Assembly (NCBI RefSeq): GCF_014805625.2
Contig: NW_023998423.1
Span: 4,375,163 to 4,439,162 of the forward strand
Origin: Glossina fuscipes
Taxonomy: Eukaryota > Arthropoda > Insecta > Diptera > Glossinidae
DNA: 64,000 nt
Reading direction: 5' to 3'
The stretch's first letter is position 1. The number at the start of each line of letters is the position of its first letter. The notes below the pieces were generated by a model. That model ran no database searches. It had not been told where the DNA came from and saw nothing but the letters and a program-made list of their open reading frames with translations. This document shows, one piece after another, positions 11,985-24,282 of this stretch. The position numbers were made by a program, and so were the translations under genes.

Positions 11985-12032
<48 letters not shown>
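11862..12032 (+). repeat. (CT)n microsatellite, imperfect, about 170 bp
   Basis: Long pyrimidine tract of CT units with interspersed CCTC and TTCTTC, ending in about 17 perfect CT dinucleotides. Open frames on both strands here are artefacts of the repeat. A shorter CT run follows at 12,537-12,560. Confidence 0.95.
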
Positions 12033-12034
<2 letters not shown>

Positions 12035-12751
12035 TTCTTATGAGGACTGCTTTCTTTCTCTAGCGAAGAAGCCGTACATATCCACGTGAAAGAAAAATTC
12101 GACAGATGATGAATGAATACGTTTCTTATTAGACATGAATTCAAAATAATTATCGAATTAGGGTGGAAAAGGATCTTATGCAAATTTCATGAATACAGTT
12201 CATACTCGAAATTTGACTTCAAATGTAATCTTGGTTTTATATCTGCTTTTACCGAATTATAAATAAATAACGTCTGTTTTTACTGAGTCATTTGTTTAAA
12301 AATTGCGTTAAGATTTTGTTATTGAAAATGCTAAAACAAAAGAAGAAGAAGAAGGCAGCCTTGTAATTACTGCAATTATCTAATGAAAGGTTACGAAAGG
12401 TAAACATATTATAGGCCGTGTGTACCGATTTTGTTATTGTTCATGCAATTGAAAAGTGATTTAATTTACACCCACATTGCGTAATGTGTTTTTTTTTTTT
12501 TTTGTAAAAAGAAAGTAAAGATAGATGTGATCTCTCATCTCTCTCTCTCTCTCTCTCTCTTATATACCATACGAAAATCGCTATTTTACGGAGGGCTAAA
12601 GTAAAAGCGCAAAGATGATAGTTGTGTAAAGCATTTTCAATACAAACCGTAAAGTTAATATAAAGAAAATATTTTTAAATATTTCGCTGATCTCAATAGT
12701 TGTTTGTTTATTTGTGCAGGTCCTCGGGTTTGTCTAATTCGATATTTGTTC

Positions 12752-13563
12752 CAATTATACCCAACACTATAATGTATGTAACTTTGAAAAGAAAGAGCCA
12801 CTATAAAATATATATACTCCTGATCAGTGTGACATTCTGAGTTGATTTGCTCATCTATTCAGCCATCTGTCCATCTGTCCGCCTTTATGGTGTGTATTGT
12901 TGGCACTCTACTCTTTGCAAAAATGGAGATATCGACTTCGAATTTTGTAGAAACATTGGGAGTTTTTGTGGCCGCTATCAGCTTCAAATTTTACAAAAAC
13001 ATTGGAAGTTTTGGCACGCAAGGTAGTATTGAAAATGAATCAAATCGGTCAAAGGACACACCTACAGGACCTTATAAGCTTAGTCCTTGTTTTTTCCACA
13101 AGGAAAAAAAATTAGCTTTTTGCTCGTTATTCTTACACATTGCAGCAGATAAAACTATGAGTGATGCTTGAGTACCTGCGTCTGTCCATTATTAAAATTT
13201 AATCTTTTTTCCATACCTTTGTAATCTATAAAAATTCTTGGCCAGTTTTAAATTCTGAATGCGCCTAAGCAAGTGCATCTGCCGTATTACCATGGTAAAC
13301 ATTCTTCCGTTCGTAAAAGTGAAGATATCGCGTACAAATTTGCAAAAAACTTGGAAAATTACCAAACCGGCCAAAGATCACGCACACTTAAGCAATAAAA
13401 ACTGTTAACATGTTTGCTTTCATTGTTTATTCTGAAAATAGAAACAATCAGCCGCGCCCATCCAATATTATATAATATGAAAATTTGGCTCTTTTCCTAT
13501 TTTTGGGATCACCGTGGTGGGTATAGAAGATTCGGTCATGGCCGAATATAATTGTCTTACTTG
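12752..13563 (+). repeat. dispersed repeat family A, near full-length copy
   Basis: The copy opens with a degenerate form of the family start (ATTATACCCAACACTATAA). It contains the 'ATCTGTCC..CTGTCCGCC' block and the 'TCGACTTCGAATTTTG' block, and it ends at the family terminus 'GGCCGAATATAATTGTCTTA'. Two 'G.TAAACATTCT.CCG' blocks suggest an internal duplication or two merged copies. There is no coding capacity. Confidence 0.65.
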
Positions 13564-13590
13564 TTCAGGTTGTTACGGTAGTGCTACCGC

Positions 13591-13821
13591 TCAGCTTACC
13601 ATAGTTGTACACGCAAGCGATAATTTGCGAGCACCGGCATCAAACATTAGCGGTCCTCTACCATGCATGAGTAACAAATAAGTGTGGTCATGTAAGGCCC
13701 AAACTGTCCGCTCTAGGCAAGGCGGCATATCTAGCACTACCAATTTCGAACGTATTGAAGCAGGCTCTTTATGCTTGCGACTTAAGGAATGAACCACCCG
13801 GGGTTTTTCGTAGTTAGACAT
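13591..13821 (-). pseudogene. minus-strand open frame, probably repeat-derived
   Basis: A GC-richer 76-codon frame on the minus strand reads like real protein (VVLDMPPCLERTVWALHDHT, then LLLMHGRGPLMFDAGARKL). It ends two codons after ACTATG|GTAAGC, which is an excellent splice donor at 13,599. A possible acceptor is at 13,781. The sequence around the donor, AGCGGTAGCA, recurs at about 26,010-26,050 on the same strand with a diverged upstream half, so I suspect a transposon or duplicated gene fragment. I cannot name the family. Confidence 0.3.
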
Positions 13822-14089
13822 GTAATGTGTTTGGATAATTGGAATACTCCTTCTTGCATTTGGATTATCTGTACGTCCGGGATTGCCAATCGACTTCTTC
13901 TCCTAAGAAGGAGAGAAGGATTCAAAGAGAAGCAGCGCCAGGCACTCAATCAGTTTACTACTTTTCTGGTCTAATCAATCCATCACATACCTGTGGTAAA
14001 CCTTCATAGTAATTGGTTGCTACGTGGAGAAATTTGTAAGCAAACGACGTCCCACGATACTCTCGATGACTTTTCCACGAGGAGTTTTT

Positions 14090-14165
14090 CCCGTCAGGAA
14101 AATGTGATGGATATCGAAGATTGGGCCGTTGCCGAATACAATTTTCTTACACAATATTTTCAAAA
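14090..14165 (+). repeat. 3' terminus of dispersed repeat family A
   Basis: The sequence GATATCGAAGATTGGGCCG..GCCGAATACAATTTTCTTAC matches the end of the copy that closes at 13,563, about 600 bases away. It is a second, partial copy. Confidence 0.5.
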
Positions 14166-16500
14166 TGTTATTTAGCGACTTGCCACACAAATGGTCTTAT
14201 CTATTATTCATTATCATTGCCCCCCTCTTTGATCTAAATACATCTGGAAATTTGCACTCCCCATGCAGGGACGAACATTTTTAGACAGAGGAGTGAATCT
14301 AGAGCTAAACCGATTGAGAAAACGATTTTAATAAAAGATGACGGCCTACCGAGTGTTGCATATATTCGCAGAGACTTAATATGCGTTTATTACAGGTAAC
14401 GTAAAATGTAGTTGCACTAAGGCTTTGTAGATGGCCGAAAATAATGTCATGGACTACACCGTATCGTAGATACCTTCGTTTTTCGCTAATTGTACGGTCA
14501 AATCATTTCCAAATGTATAGTTTAAACTTCATTTATCTCCACTTGGAGAAATCCCAGTAAAGGCGAGTGGATACACAGCAATATATCTCCATTCTTCCCT
14601 AAGATCTACATATCCATTAATAAGAAAATCTTAATCAAATTTATTGCAAATATTCTGATTTTTTATTTACTAAAATAAATTTCCTTTACATATTTCTTTC
14701 TTATCATATAACTCAGGGCCGAACCTGATTAAAGTTTCGATTACAATTCAATCATTTTTAATAAAATTTGCATATAACACGTTTCGGCCAAAGATCTAAC
14801 ACGTATATATGTGTATACGTGCCGTCTGAAATATGTTTGAATGTGTTGTTTGATTTAAGGAAATAACATGAACTTATTTTTATTTATTCATTTCTTTTTT
14901 ATCATTTGACCCTTTGCGCATAATTTCCTTTCAACACAAACTGATATAAATTTGCAAAGATCTTTAAAAAAACAAAAAAAACACACACACACACACATAT
15001 ATATATAACACACTCGTTCTCATGCATGTGTACAAACATACACGCCTATGTATATGGCGATGTAATTATGATTTGAAAATTTATGACTTTCCAAAATCCG
15101 CACATTACTCTGAAATGAACAAGAAAATAAGCAAAAAAAAAAAAACAAAAAAAGCCTGACTCTCTAACCAAGAAAATCAGACAGAAAAGCATACGCATAT
15201 ACATGCACATGAACGCATACATATTTACAGGAAGTTGTCAGCAAATTACGCACTTAATATGATGCCAAGCAAGCGGCGACTGATGATGAGCGTTTTTTAC
15301 GCAGATATATTATGTTCGAAGAGAAAAGAAAAGAAAAGAACAGAAAAACAATAAAAGAAAAAAACGCACCCGCCAACGCCTTTTTTAATGCTGTTAATTC
15401 TTCTTCTTCCTTTTTCTTTGCTTTAGTTTCTTTTTTTTTTTTTTAATTTTTTTCTTACGTCAACATACTATTACTGCATAGTTACTGACTGACTGACTGA
15501 CTGACTGGCTAAATATATATGTGCGACTTAACGTCTGCCGTCTGGCTGAGTAGAATCGTTTCTTCTCGTTATTTACTTATTTATTTTATGTATGTTTCTT
15601 TTTTTTTTTTTTTTCGTTCCTTCTTTTGTAGCGCGAATGACAGGAAACGCGTCATTTTTGTTATGTGAATCTGCACTTTTTATATTAATGTTGTTGTAGT
15701 AGTATAAAAATTTTGGTTTTCATTTATTTATTTATTTATTTACTTTTGTTTTTTTGGTGGGGCTTTACACAAAACAAAAAAAAAAAACAGAAAAAACCCA
15801 CCAGTACCACTAGTGTACGCTTAATAATTTTAATGTTTTGTTTAACTAAAAACATTGACTTAATTTAATAAAATGTCAGGCAATTTTAACACGAATTTCA
15901 TTCATATCGTTGTTATTGTTGTAAATTTGAAACTTAAGTTCAAGATCGTTAAAAAAAAATTTTTATATATATTTATATATATGTATATATGTGTACTTGT
16001 ACGTTTGTGTACGTTATACAAAGTGCATATAAATACATTTCCTTCTAGTTGAACCTCACATCCTGTCTAGGGCAGCATGACAATTTCATTTCATTTTTTC
16101 TTTTTTTTTTTTTCTTTTTTTCTTTTGTATGTATTACTCGGTCTTCTGGCTGAAATTGTATGCAGGCGGATGTTAAATGAAATGCTGATAGCAATTGAAT
16201 TTCCTGTCACTTCATATATATATATGGACAGAGATTTTCGTAAATTTTTTTTCTTTTTTTTTTTCATTATTAGACAATTAAACTATTAAAGGCGGTTAAG
16301 TGGAAAGGGATAGAGAAAGCCAAAAAGGGAAAAATGAAAAAAACGCACAGAAAGTTTAGACTAATAAACGAACGAGCAAAACGAAACTGACCAAAAAATA
16401 ACAATCTTTCGTGTATATCGTATCCACACTCACTCTGTTTTTGCCCTACTTTGCTCCTCCCATCCCCACATCTATTTTATCCTCTTTATCATTCTCTTGA
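14166..16500. other. intergenic, rich in simple sequence
   Basis: Contains (CA)n/(TA)n near 14,985-15,005, long A and T runs, a (CTGA)n tract at 15,484-15,507, (TTTA)n near 15,720 and (TA)n near 15,965-15,990. A GC-richer patch at 15,240-15,310 lies among them. Such DNA is common in fly regulatory deserts. I see no exon. Confidence 0.4.
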
Positions 16501-16561
<61 letters not shown>

Positions 16562-16594
16562 CTCTCTCTATCTCCCTCTCCCTCTCTCTCTCTT
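16501..16594 (+). repeat. (CT)n microsatellite
   Basis: About 25 near-perfect CT dinucleotides, followed by CTAT and CCCTCT variants. Confidence 0.95.
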
Positions 16595-17955
16595 TCTTTT
16601 TCTCTTCTTATCTTTCACTAACACTTGACAAATTTTCTTAGTGTTTTAAGTGGATGCCTTCAAACTATGCTTGATTTCATAGCATCCATAGACGGAACAC
16701 GAGTTTGCGCTATGAAGTGTTATGCATTGTCCCCCGGCAGAGAGAGAAATTGCCCATTATATTAGAGGCACACTATTCCTGAAATGAGGGCTTAGTGAAT
16801 ATGTGTGCACCGTCCTACCGTGTCCCTAGAAGGTGTTCGGGCGTCAATGTCCTGTTGAGATCACTATAGCGACTACAAAAGGCCTCTTATGGGCTGCTGT
16901 TAGCTATTAGGTTGAAGCAACTTGGGCATATGGCATCCGCGATACTGATATTAGTCTTGGCAGTCTAGACATTTGTGGTGGGAATTTTTTATAGCCTCCC
17001 AGAATACTATCCATTTCATTATTGGCAATAATACCGAGACTGCAGAACTCTTCAAAACTTCTAAAAATTCTCTTATAAGCGGACCAACTCTGAAATGCGC
17101 CTTCTCCGCCAGACGAGCTTTCCAAAATGCAATGTTTCCACAGAGAATTTCATTAGATTCTTCGACTCTTTTCTGCTATCGCTTTAAAAAGCGCTTAAAT
17201 GCTCGCCTATGGTGGTGCATAGGCCACCACGTGCAGCACAATTGCCGTAGGCGACGAAAAGTTTCGAATTAAAATTTGCAAATTTTATTGAAGATTGTAA
17301 AGCTTAAACGGCACCTGGTAAAAAAGTAAATCTTGGCAAATTGCATTTCCACAGCATCTGCAATAAATAATTGCGGCCTAACTTCGGAAATCTCTAAAAA
17401 AAAAAAAAAGAAAACTCTTGTCAACATTTCATATTCGTTCATGTATACGATTTGATATTCAGAATCAACCACATTAACGTTATCTCTGTTGCTGGGCCCA
17501 ATATTACTTGAAACTATCTAATATATATGCTAATTTTAGCATTTATGCGTTAAAGTTATGCCGCCTTGTGACACTTTACTAAATATGCATTCATGAACGC
17601 CAAAAACAGCTACAAGATCTTTAACAAATATTACAACACAAGCCAACGCATATGTACGAGTGCTTTGATCACCAAGTAAACAGGGGGAAAAAAAAAGAAG
17701 AAGATCTGCTAGACTTTGAAACAATTGGCGCCATATGTTTTATGTTTCTGTTATGCTAAGTTCTTTACACACTTGAATGCAATTAATGTCTGGGTTAAAA
17801 AATATTTTTGTAACATATAAGTAAGTGGAAGTGTACTACGTTCATTGTTACATATACTTTATATATGCATAAATTCCAGAAAAATCTATAAAATTCTGAT
17901 ATGTATATATTTAACCGGATCTGAATATATATGAAGGCCGTGGGCCTGGGTGCAC
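16595..17955. other. intergenic, possible unrecognised mobile-element remnant
   Basis: The segment 16,700-17,270 is GC-richer than its surroundings and has overlapping frames on both strands (16,907-17,125 minus; 16,973-17,272 plus), none recognisable. It could be a decayed transposon. The rest is featureless. Confidence 0.3.
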
Positions 17956-18380
17956 TTGATCTGAAATCGTTTATTTAATCGGACCAATCTTTTATTGCAT
18001 ACTATTATACATTAGAGTAAAATCGAAGAAATGGATCGGTATGTTTGATCTGAAATTTAGTCGCCCGCTCCTTTTATTGCATACTATTACAAATTAGCGT
18101 AAGATCGAAAAACGGCTATGTTTGATCTCACATTCGCCCAGTTCATTTGTTGCGTACTATCATACATTAGTGGAAGGTCGAAGAAAAGGTTGGCTATGTT
18201 CTATCTGAAATCATTTATTCATATCCAATCGGCCCATACTTTTATTGCATACTATTATACATTAGAGTAAGATCGAAGAGAAGATTAGGTACATTTGGTC
18301 CGAAATCGTTTATTCATATTTAATCGCCCCATCCTTTTATTGCATACTATGATACATGAGTGTAAGATCGAAGAAAAGGT
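17956..18380 (+). repeat. diverged minisatellite, five units of 77-96 bp
   Basis: Five tandem units begin with TTGATCTGAAATC-like sequence at 17,956, 18,045, 18,122, 18,199 and 18,295. Each contains TTTTATTGCATACTATTA, ACATTAG.GTAAGATCG and AAGAAAAGG-like blocks. Units differ by substitutions and short indels. There is no conserved frame across units. Confidence 0.85.
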
Positions 18381-19370
18381 TTCTATAATAGTTGCTTACA
18401 TAAGTATTCCTGGCAAAAGAAGACCTCTTCATTTATTTGCTTCAGTTAAAGAGTGCTCAAGATTCGTGTTAAAAGTACTAAGTAGCTTTCTGCATTCATA
18501 CACATCAGACGGAGTGTTACAGTAATTTGTGAGATAAAAACATATTTTTAAAAATTCTTCAAAAGCTATTTATAGAAATTTTTTTTGGAAAAATTCCAAA
18601 GAAAAATTTTGGCAGAGTATTTTAAAGTCTATAAAAAAAAAAAGAAACTGATTATGACTAATATATTGTATATAGATATATATACAGTAGCCCAATAAAG
18701 TCTACATACAGTAAGAAATATTAAACATTGCATTTATGGGTTGAGGGTTCAAAAAAATCTATTTCCTAACAAACAAAAAGTTAACTATCCAAGATTTAGC
18801 TTATTGTAAAGTTAAAAAGCCAAAAAAAAAAATAAAAAATTTACAGTAAAAACACATCACTAGAAGCTTCCAAGAGGAAAAAACATGTTTAGCTAGGAGT
18901 AATTAATTTACGCATTTGTTTGCTTACGTTTAAATAATAATTTATCAATTAAATTGAATTACTTTGTTGCTTTTCCTTAACACAAAGAAATTGCTGAGAA
19001 ACTAACGAAAATAATTGGAACTAGTCGTGCTAGTGTTGAAAATATTAAAAAAAAAAAAATTACAATACCATAGCACAGTTCGAGCCAACCAAACGCTGAC
19101 ATATCGTGAAAAACAAATTGCAACAAATGAATCCAACACGATTGCTGCAAATATTGCAATGGACGTAGAAAAATATAAGCAAATTAGTGCTCATCACGAA
19201 AACCGTTCAAAATATTTTAAGAACCAATGATTCTCAGAGTTGCATTCCCCCAAAAAAAAAAAACCATTTATAAGCGAAATTAATTTATTTTACGCCTTGA
19301 ATTCGCTTTAACTACAGCTAGATACGGTCTAAGTTTCATTAAGGGTTGATTCAAAGACTTCAAGGATCCT
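18381..19370. other. intergenic, no feature seen
   Basis: AT-rich non-coding sequence with A-runs near 18,625, 18,822 and 19,047. The overlapping frames at 18,977-19,230 on the two strands show no motif. Confidence 0.4.
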
Positions 19371-19760
19371 TGCATTACAAAAAGGCTATATAGGCCAAGA
19401 CTTAGTTAGGCCAATACTTTAGCATGCCTCTATTATGTGGTCTCCTGTCTATAGATGTTATGTAGATTCAATTGAAAAGCAATTCTTGCTCTTTGCCCTT
19501 AGAAATTTGATTTGGCATCCTTTATCTCTCTGCCTCCATATGAGATGGATTGTTTCTCTTAGTCTTACCATCACTGGAGAAATGTAGATTTTCTCTTGGT
19601 ATTTTCCTTCTTAATTAAGTTAATTAATGGCACTATCGGTTCGGTTACATTACTTGGTGAGATAAACTTTAATGGCCCTAATAGCTACTCTACGCATTTT
19701 ATCTTCATTAAGCTTAGTCAATGTGAAATATAATTATTAGCTGTTTAATCCGTTCCTAGT
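19371..19760 (+). mobile_element. Jockey-like non-LTR retrotransposon, 3' fragment
   Basis: With stops, the plus strand encodes the conserved region downstream of reverse transcriptase in Jockey-clade elements: LVRPIL..ASIMWSPVYRCY, then VDSIEKQFLLFALRNL and a LPPYE-like segment in a shifted frame. It is 5'-truncated and interrupted, so it is dead. A second copy of the same region is at 52,605-53,010, where WSP and YVDSIE are also readable. Confidence 0.75.
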
Positions 19761-20049
19761 TGTCTACCTAGGAAAGGTAAGGTTATGGAAAAACACTTTT
19801 AGAAAGTTGATCCAAACATTTAAATTCCTTCTGGGCCAACGTCATTGTAACAGAGTAAAGAAAAGGGTTTTTTTTTTCTTTTTTTTTTTTGCATGCAAGG
19901 AAAGATAATATCTGAGGAGTTTACTATGCCTCCATTTAAGAGTTCAAGAAACAATTATTTAAAAAAAATGATGAAAAGTGACGTAATTAATTTAAAGGAG
20001 TTTTTCTCCTTGCGCATGCTGTGTACCTAATGCAAATTGGCATTGAAAA

Positions 20050-20830
20050 ACAGACAAGAACATTATAGTCCGGCAAGACCGACTATTAAATACCCTACAC
20101 CACATTGTCTAACACAATTCTTCTATTACGGGTCAATTTTCCGCACCACATATTAAAAATTAGACTTCCCTGGTCTGCAAAGGGTCAACTTGCGTGAAAA
20201 TTCTTATTAGGGTAGGAGCCGAGAAAAATTGGCCGAGGTACTTCAAATTTGGTACAATTAATTTTCATCGTGAACCATTGAAAATTATACCTTTTTGCCG
20301 TATGAACATCAGTTCTCGTTATATGAAAGGGGATTAAAAAATCACCCCATATGGTCCAAAGTTTTGATACGAATTTAGAATGCCGTAATACTACTACTCT
20401 CATCAAAATATCTTCAAAATGGCGACCTGTAGCTCGAACAAAATATTACATGGACAGACAGACAGGCTCAGACCGTTTCGGACTATGATTTTGAATCGAT
20501 CGGCATAATGAAAGATCTTAAGCCCTTCTGCATGTTACATACGCCCGCTCTAATTTAATATATCCTGCACCACAAGTGGTATAGGGTACACCGATTTTCC
20601 TTAACCGCACACTGTGAACGAATCAATAAACGCAATTAGGTCATTTTTATATACGTGGCCGTATAGTATATTAAATTTATCGTCTCGTTTATAACACTCT
20701 AAAATGCTCACCAAAAAGCTCCGTAATATATATACTAGTCAGCACAAAATTCTCCATCCATTTAGCCTTATGCAGCCTCTCCTTCTATTCCTTTCTCTAC
20801 CTTGTCTTCCATCCCTCTTTCCGACTTTTA
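20050..20830 (-). repeat. dispersed repeat subfamily B, full copy plus shared flank
   Basis: On the minus strand the element runs from a start near 20,592 (GTACCCTATACCAC..) to the terminus at 20,050 (..TATAATGTTCTTGTCTG), about 540 bp with both ends present. The next 240 bases (20,593-20,830) are shared with 9,186-9,420, so the repeat unit is composite. Confidence 0.65.
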
Positions 20831-22555
20831 AACTTTTGATTGATCGTGAAAGAGCTTTATGAACGCTACACTTTTTACTACAGATCAATATCCGCTGATG
20901 CTTCTTTGCCTTTGTTGTTTTTTTACCTACACTGCCCAAACATATCAATCGTATTTTCATATCCATTTATTATATAATGTCTCATATTTCCATCTAACTC
21001 GCCATGGTTGAGTGTACCTTCTCCATTGCGGATGGACATGAATACATTAACTGGAAAATCTCAAATTGATCGACATTACATTACATTCGGGGCAAATGCC
21101 CCGAATAATAGAAAGTGAGACAATGTCATTCTTTTCTACGGAAGTTGCCATTCTTTCCAAGTGTATATAGCATAAGCTAATCGCCACATTCTAATCGGTC
21201 GACGACTACTATAAACTAATTAAATTCAATTAGTAATGATTAGTGAGAGGTATGTTTAGCTTCTTTTAAACATCTTTATAAGCACTTCTTTTAATGAGGA
21301 AAAAGGCCTGAGACAATCGCTACCGTGCAAGCCACAAACAATGTCTTCTTTCTTCAAAAAAATCAAAACAAAAAAAAAAAAGGAAGAAAGACTGACTATA
21401 TAGTATGCTATTATTATGGCATTGCTGTTCATAACTCATAAGTATGTTTTTGTTTTTCTCTAGCGCCCGCAAATACCCATGTATATATATGTATATGCTG
21501 TACATGCATACATATGTAGATTTTTTTTTAATTTATTCAAAGTCTAGGTCAATTAAATTACATTACGCAGCTTGCATCCGTATGCTCGCTCAAAAGCCTA
21601 TAAAGAAATGATCTACATTTTTATGTGCATGCGGGCATATGCGCTTATATTTATGCATACTTACTCACATACATACGCATAAGCAAGGAGAAACAATAGT
21701 TTCCATTCAGTTGTGGAAACAATAACAATGACTTACAGTAAATTCCCATCGTATGCTTTCGACGAAGCATTAAACGTGTACATATATATATATATATATA
21801 ATGGAAACTACTACTCCATTTCCCTTCCCAATCTCCCCCATCTCTCTTATAATTGTTTTCTCTTAGGCTTTACTATATAAAAAGTTTTAAGAATTAATTC
21901 ATTAACACTTGCTTCCTTTACCCACTTTTTGTGGTGCAATAATTTCTCAGAAATAGAAAAGAAAACCGAAACTTGTCTAGAATTAAAAGTTACTTGACAT
22001 TCAGTCCATAGCAATTATAAAAATTTTATGGGAAATTTTTTTTTCTATTATGAAGAGAAGGAGAAGAAAATAATTTGATGAAGAAAAAATGAAAATGAAA
22101 AAAATTTATTATTCCGGCTATAAGGCCAGCGTTGAGAATTGTTACCACAAACATCAAAGCAAACTTTTTCTACTCATCTTAACAGATTTTCTGAAAAGTC
22201 AGCTATAGCGTCACTTACGCACTGTTCAAATCGTTTATGACGCTCTATAGAGGACCATTAGCCCTGAACGATGCTTTTCATTAGATTAATGCGATTCCTC
22301 GGTTCCGATCAGAACGCAAACATCCTTTAGCTGTTCGGGAAGTTCACTCGTTCATTAGCAATGTAATATTAATTACATCGAAATCTGCACAAACACACAC
22401 TGGTTGATTACTCTCTTCATATAATTGATTAATAGACCGACCCCAGAGATGAGTGACTTGCAAGTACCTTACATAATTAGTAAAATTTGGTTTGGATTTC
22501 TCTGATTCGAAGATAGGGAAAATTTATTATTTGTTAGATCTTAAGAAATGTTACT
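20831..22555. other. intergenic, no gene seen
   Basis: AT-rich sequence with an A-run at 21,369, a (TA)n tract at about 21,783-21,800 and a GAA/AAG-rich patch at 22,050-22,110. No frame is convincing. Confidence 0.4.
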
Positions 22556-22920
22556 ATAGTCGATGGACATGCCTACAGTACTACATAAAGTGAGGACATC
22601 TCTACTCTTCATAAGGAATAAAAAAATGGAATTTTTGCTCATTACTCATAAACTATAGGGGAGATATATGTACAAAAATTGAAAAGCATATTCTACGAGC
22701 GATGCTGTAGCATTTGCATAAAATTGGTAAAAATTAACCATTATATATATTATAATGTAAGCAAAGGAACACAAAAAGTATAAATTCTTTGCCAGTTTCA
22801 AATTTGGAACGCACCTAAGCATGTCCATCTGTCCGCCTGCCCAACTGCGCAGTATCTACGGTAAACATTCTCCCGTTAGCGGAAATCAAGACATGGCGTA
22901 CAATTTTGCAAAAGAACTTA
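22556..22920 (+). repeat. dispersed repeat family A, internal fragments
   Basis: 'GGACATGCCTACAGTACTA' and 'ATTACTCATAAACTATA' match the copy at 56,520-56,625 in the same orientation. A second part (22,790-22,915) matches 13,240-13,345, including 'GGTAAACATTCT.CCGTT'. It is a partial, rearranged copy. Confidence 0.6.
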
Positions 22921-24282
22921 AAAATAGGCAGTTCGTTCTTCACCGACTTTGGCATCCGTAAGTTGCGCTTAAAATTAACGAATGCTCAAAACATAATGAT
23001 ATGCAAAATTAGTGAATTTTTTAATATTATAAACCTCGACGTCTTGTCGCTTATTAACATCTCAGTGTGCTTCGAGACGCTTTGTATGAAATTGTACGTT
23101 CAAGCCTTGCCTAGTTCTGGGCAGCTCTTCGTGGACTTGAACAAAGCGCTCTTCCATCAAATTCTAAGAAAATTTCAGTCCTACTAAGTGGATTAAAGAG
23201 AAAGCATCAGTGTTCGATTACGCTTTTTCTTGTAAGCTGCCTTTCTGATTATACTAAGCTTAATTCACTACTTCAGAGGTTCAAAATTGGGTCGCATAAA
23301 ATGTGCTTACGAGCTTTACTGGCAACAATGGCTTTAAGAGATCTAATACTTAAGAATATTCACTCTTACCCTTACTCTTTAGGAGTGAATATGCTCAGAA
23401 GCCCTTTCGATAATATTGGTATTAACAAGCCGTAGTCCATTAAGCTAATGAGAGTTGGAACAACAGTTTTTCTCGCCATGGTGACCGTAGCATTTAGCAC
23501 TTTAGGCCACTCAAAGCAGAACCGAGTGGAATATGCTCATGAGCTACACTTACTAACATCTAGTACTTCAGATGATTCAAAATTATTTCGTTAGTAGTAG
23601 CGTAACTTTTTGGAGCTTGGAAAGACGTGACACGATCGTTTGAACTTCATCATGTCTTTTGCGGAAAGATCCTTCTGGCATTTCATTTGCAAATGTCTCC
23701 CCGTTATAAGGTGACTGGCTACATTTATTAATTATTTGCTTTTATCATTACATGCCTTACATTCCACAGCTGAGAATGAGAGCATGTGTCAGTCATGATC
23801 GCAACATGTTTTCTTATCCCTCGCGATTTTAGAGCAAAGTCATTTAAATATGATTTACTCTTACGATTTTTCATACAATGATATCTGAATAAAGCGTAAT
23901 ATTGCTCTCATTACAATGAATTTAATTGCTAACATCCGTTTTGTTTTGGTTTTGTATAGATTCACATACCGTTTGCTTATATGTACATTTCCGTCAGTTA
24001 TAATTTTAGCTCATTTACCTTTATACCTTTAAATACCGGAAACTCTAGTTATCTGACATAATAAGTGTAAATAAAAAATAATACAAATAAAAAAAAGAAA
24101 AACATTTTTTTTCTTTTTTTTTTTTATTTCTATAGAGAATTCGTAGAAAAATTATGAAAACTAAAATATTATTATTATTATTGTTATTGTTATTATTATT
24201 ATTATTAGCGATTATTCAATACAAAACATATGGTTCTTCTCTATAATTACAGTTTAACAATATTACACATATTTAATATATA
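22921..24282. other. upstream region of edl
   Basis: No gene is seen. The 93-codon frame at 22,906-23,187 starts inside a repeat and is not recognised. An imperfect (ATT)n tract occupies about 24,168-24,206. TATAATTACAG at 24,242-24,252 could be an acceptor for a 5' UTR exon of edl. The sequence just before the ATG is AT-rich with no clear TATA or initiator. Confidence 0.35.

Noticed and set aside
11839..12183. Open frames of 74 and 72 codons on both strands
   Set aside because: They are translations of the CT microsatellite (Ser-Leu and Arg-Glu runs).
18295..18525. 76-codon frame beginning in the minisatellite
   Set aside because: The frame is not kept between repeat units, so it is incidental.
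22906..23187. 93-codon frame as a gene
   Set aside because: It starts within a repeat fragment and lacks any recognisable motif.
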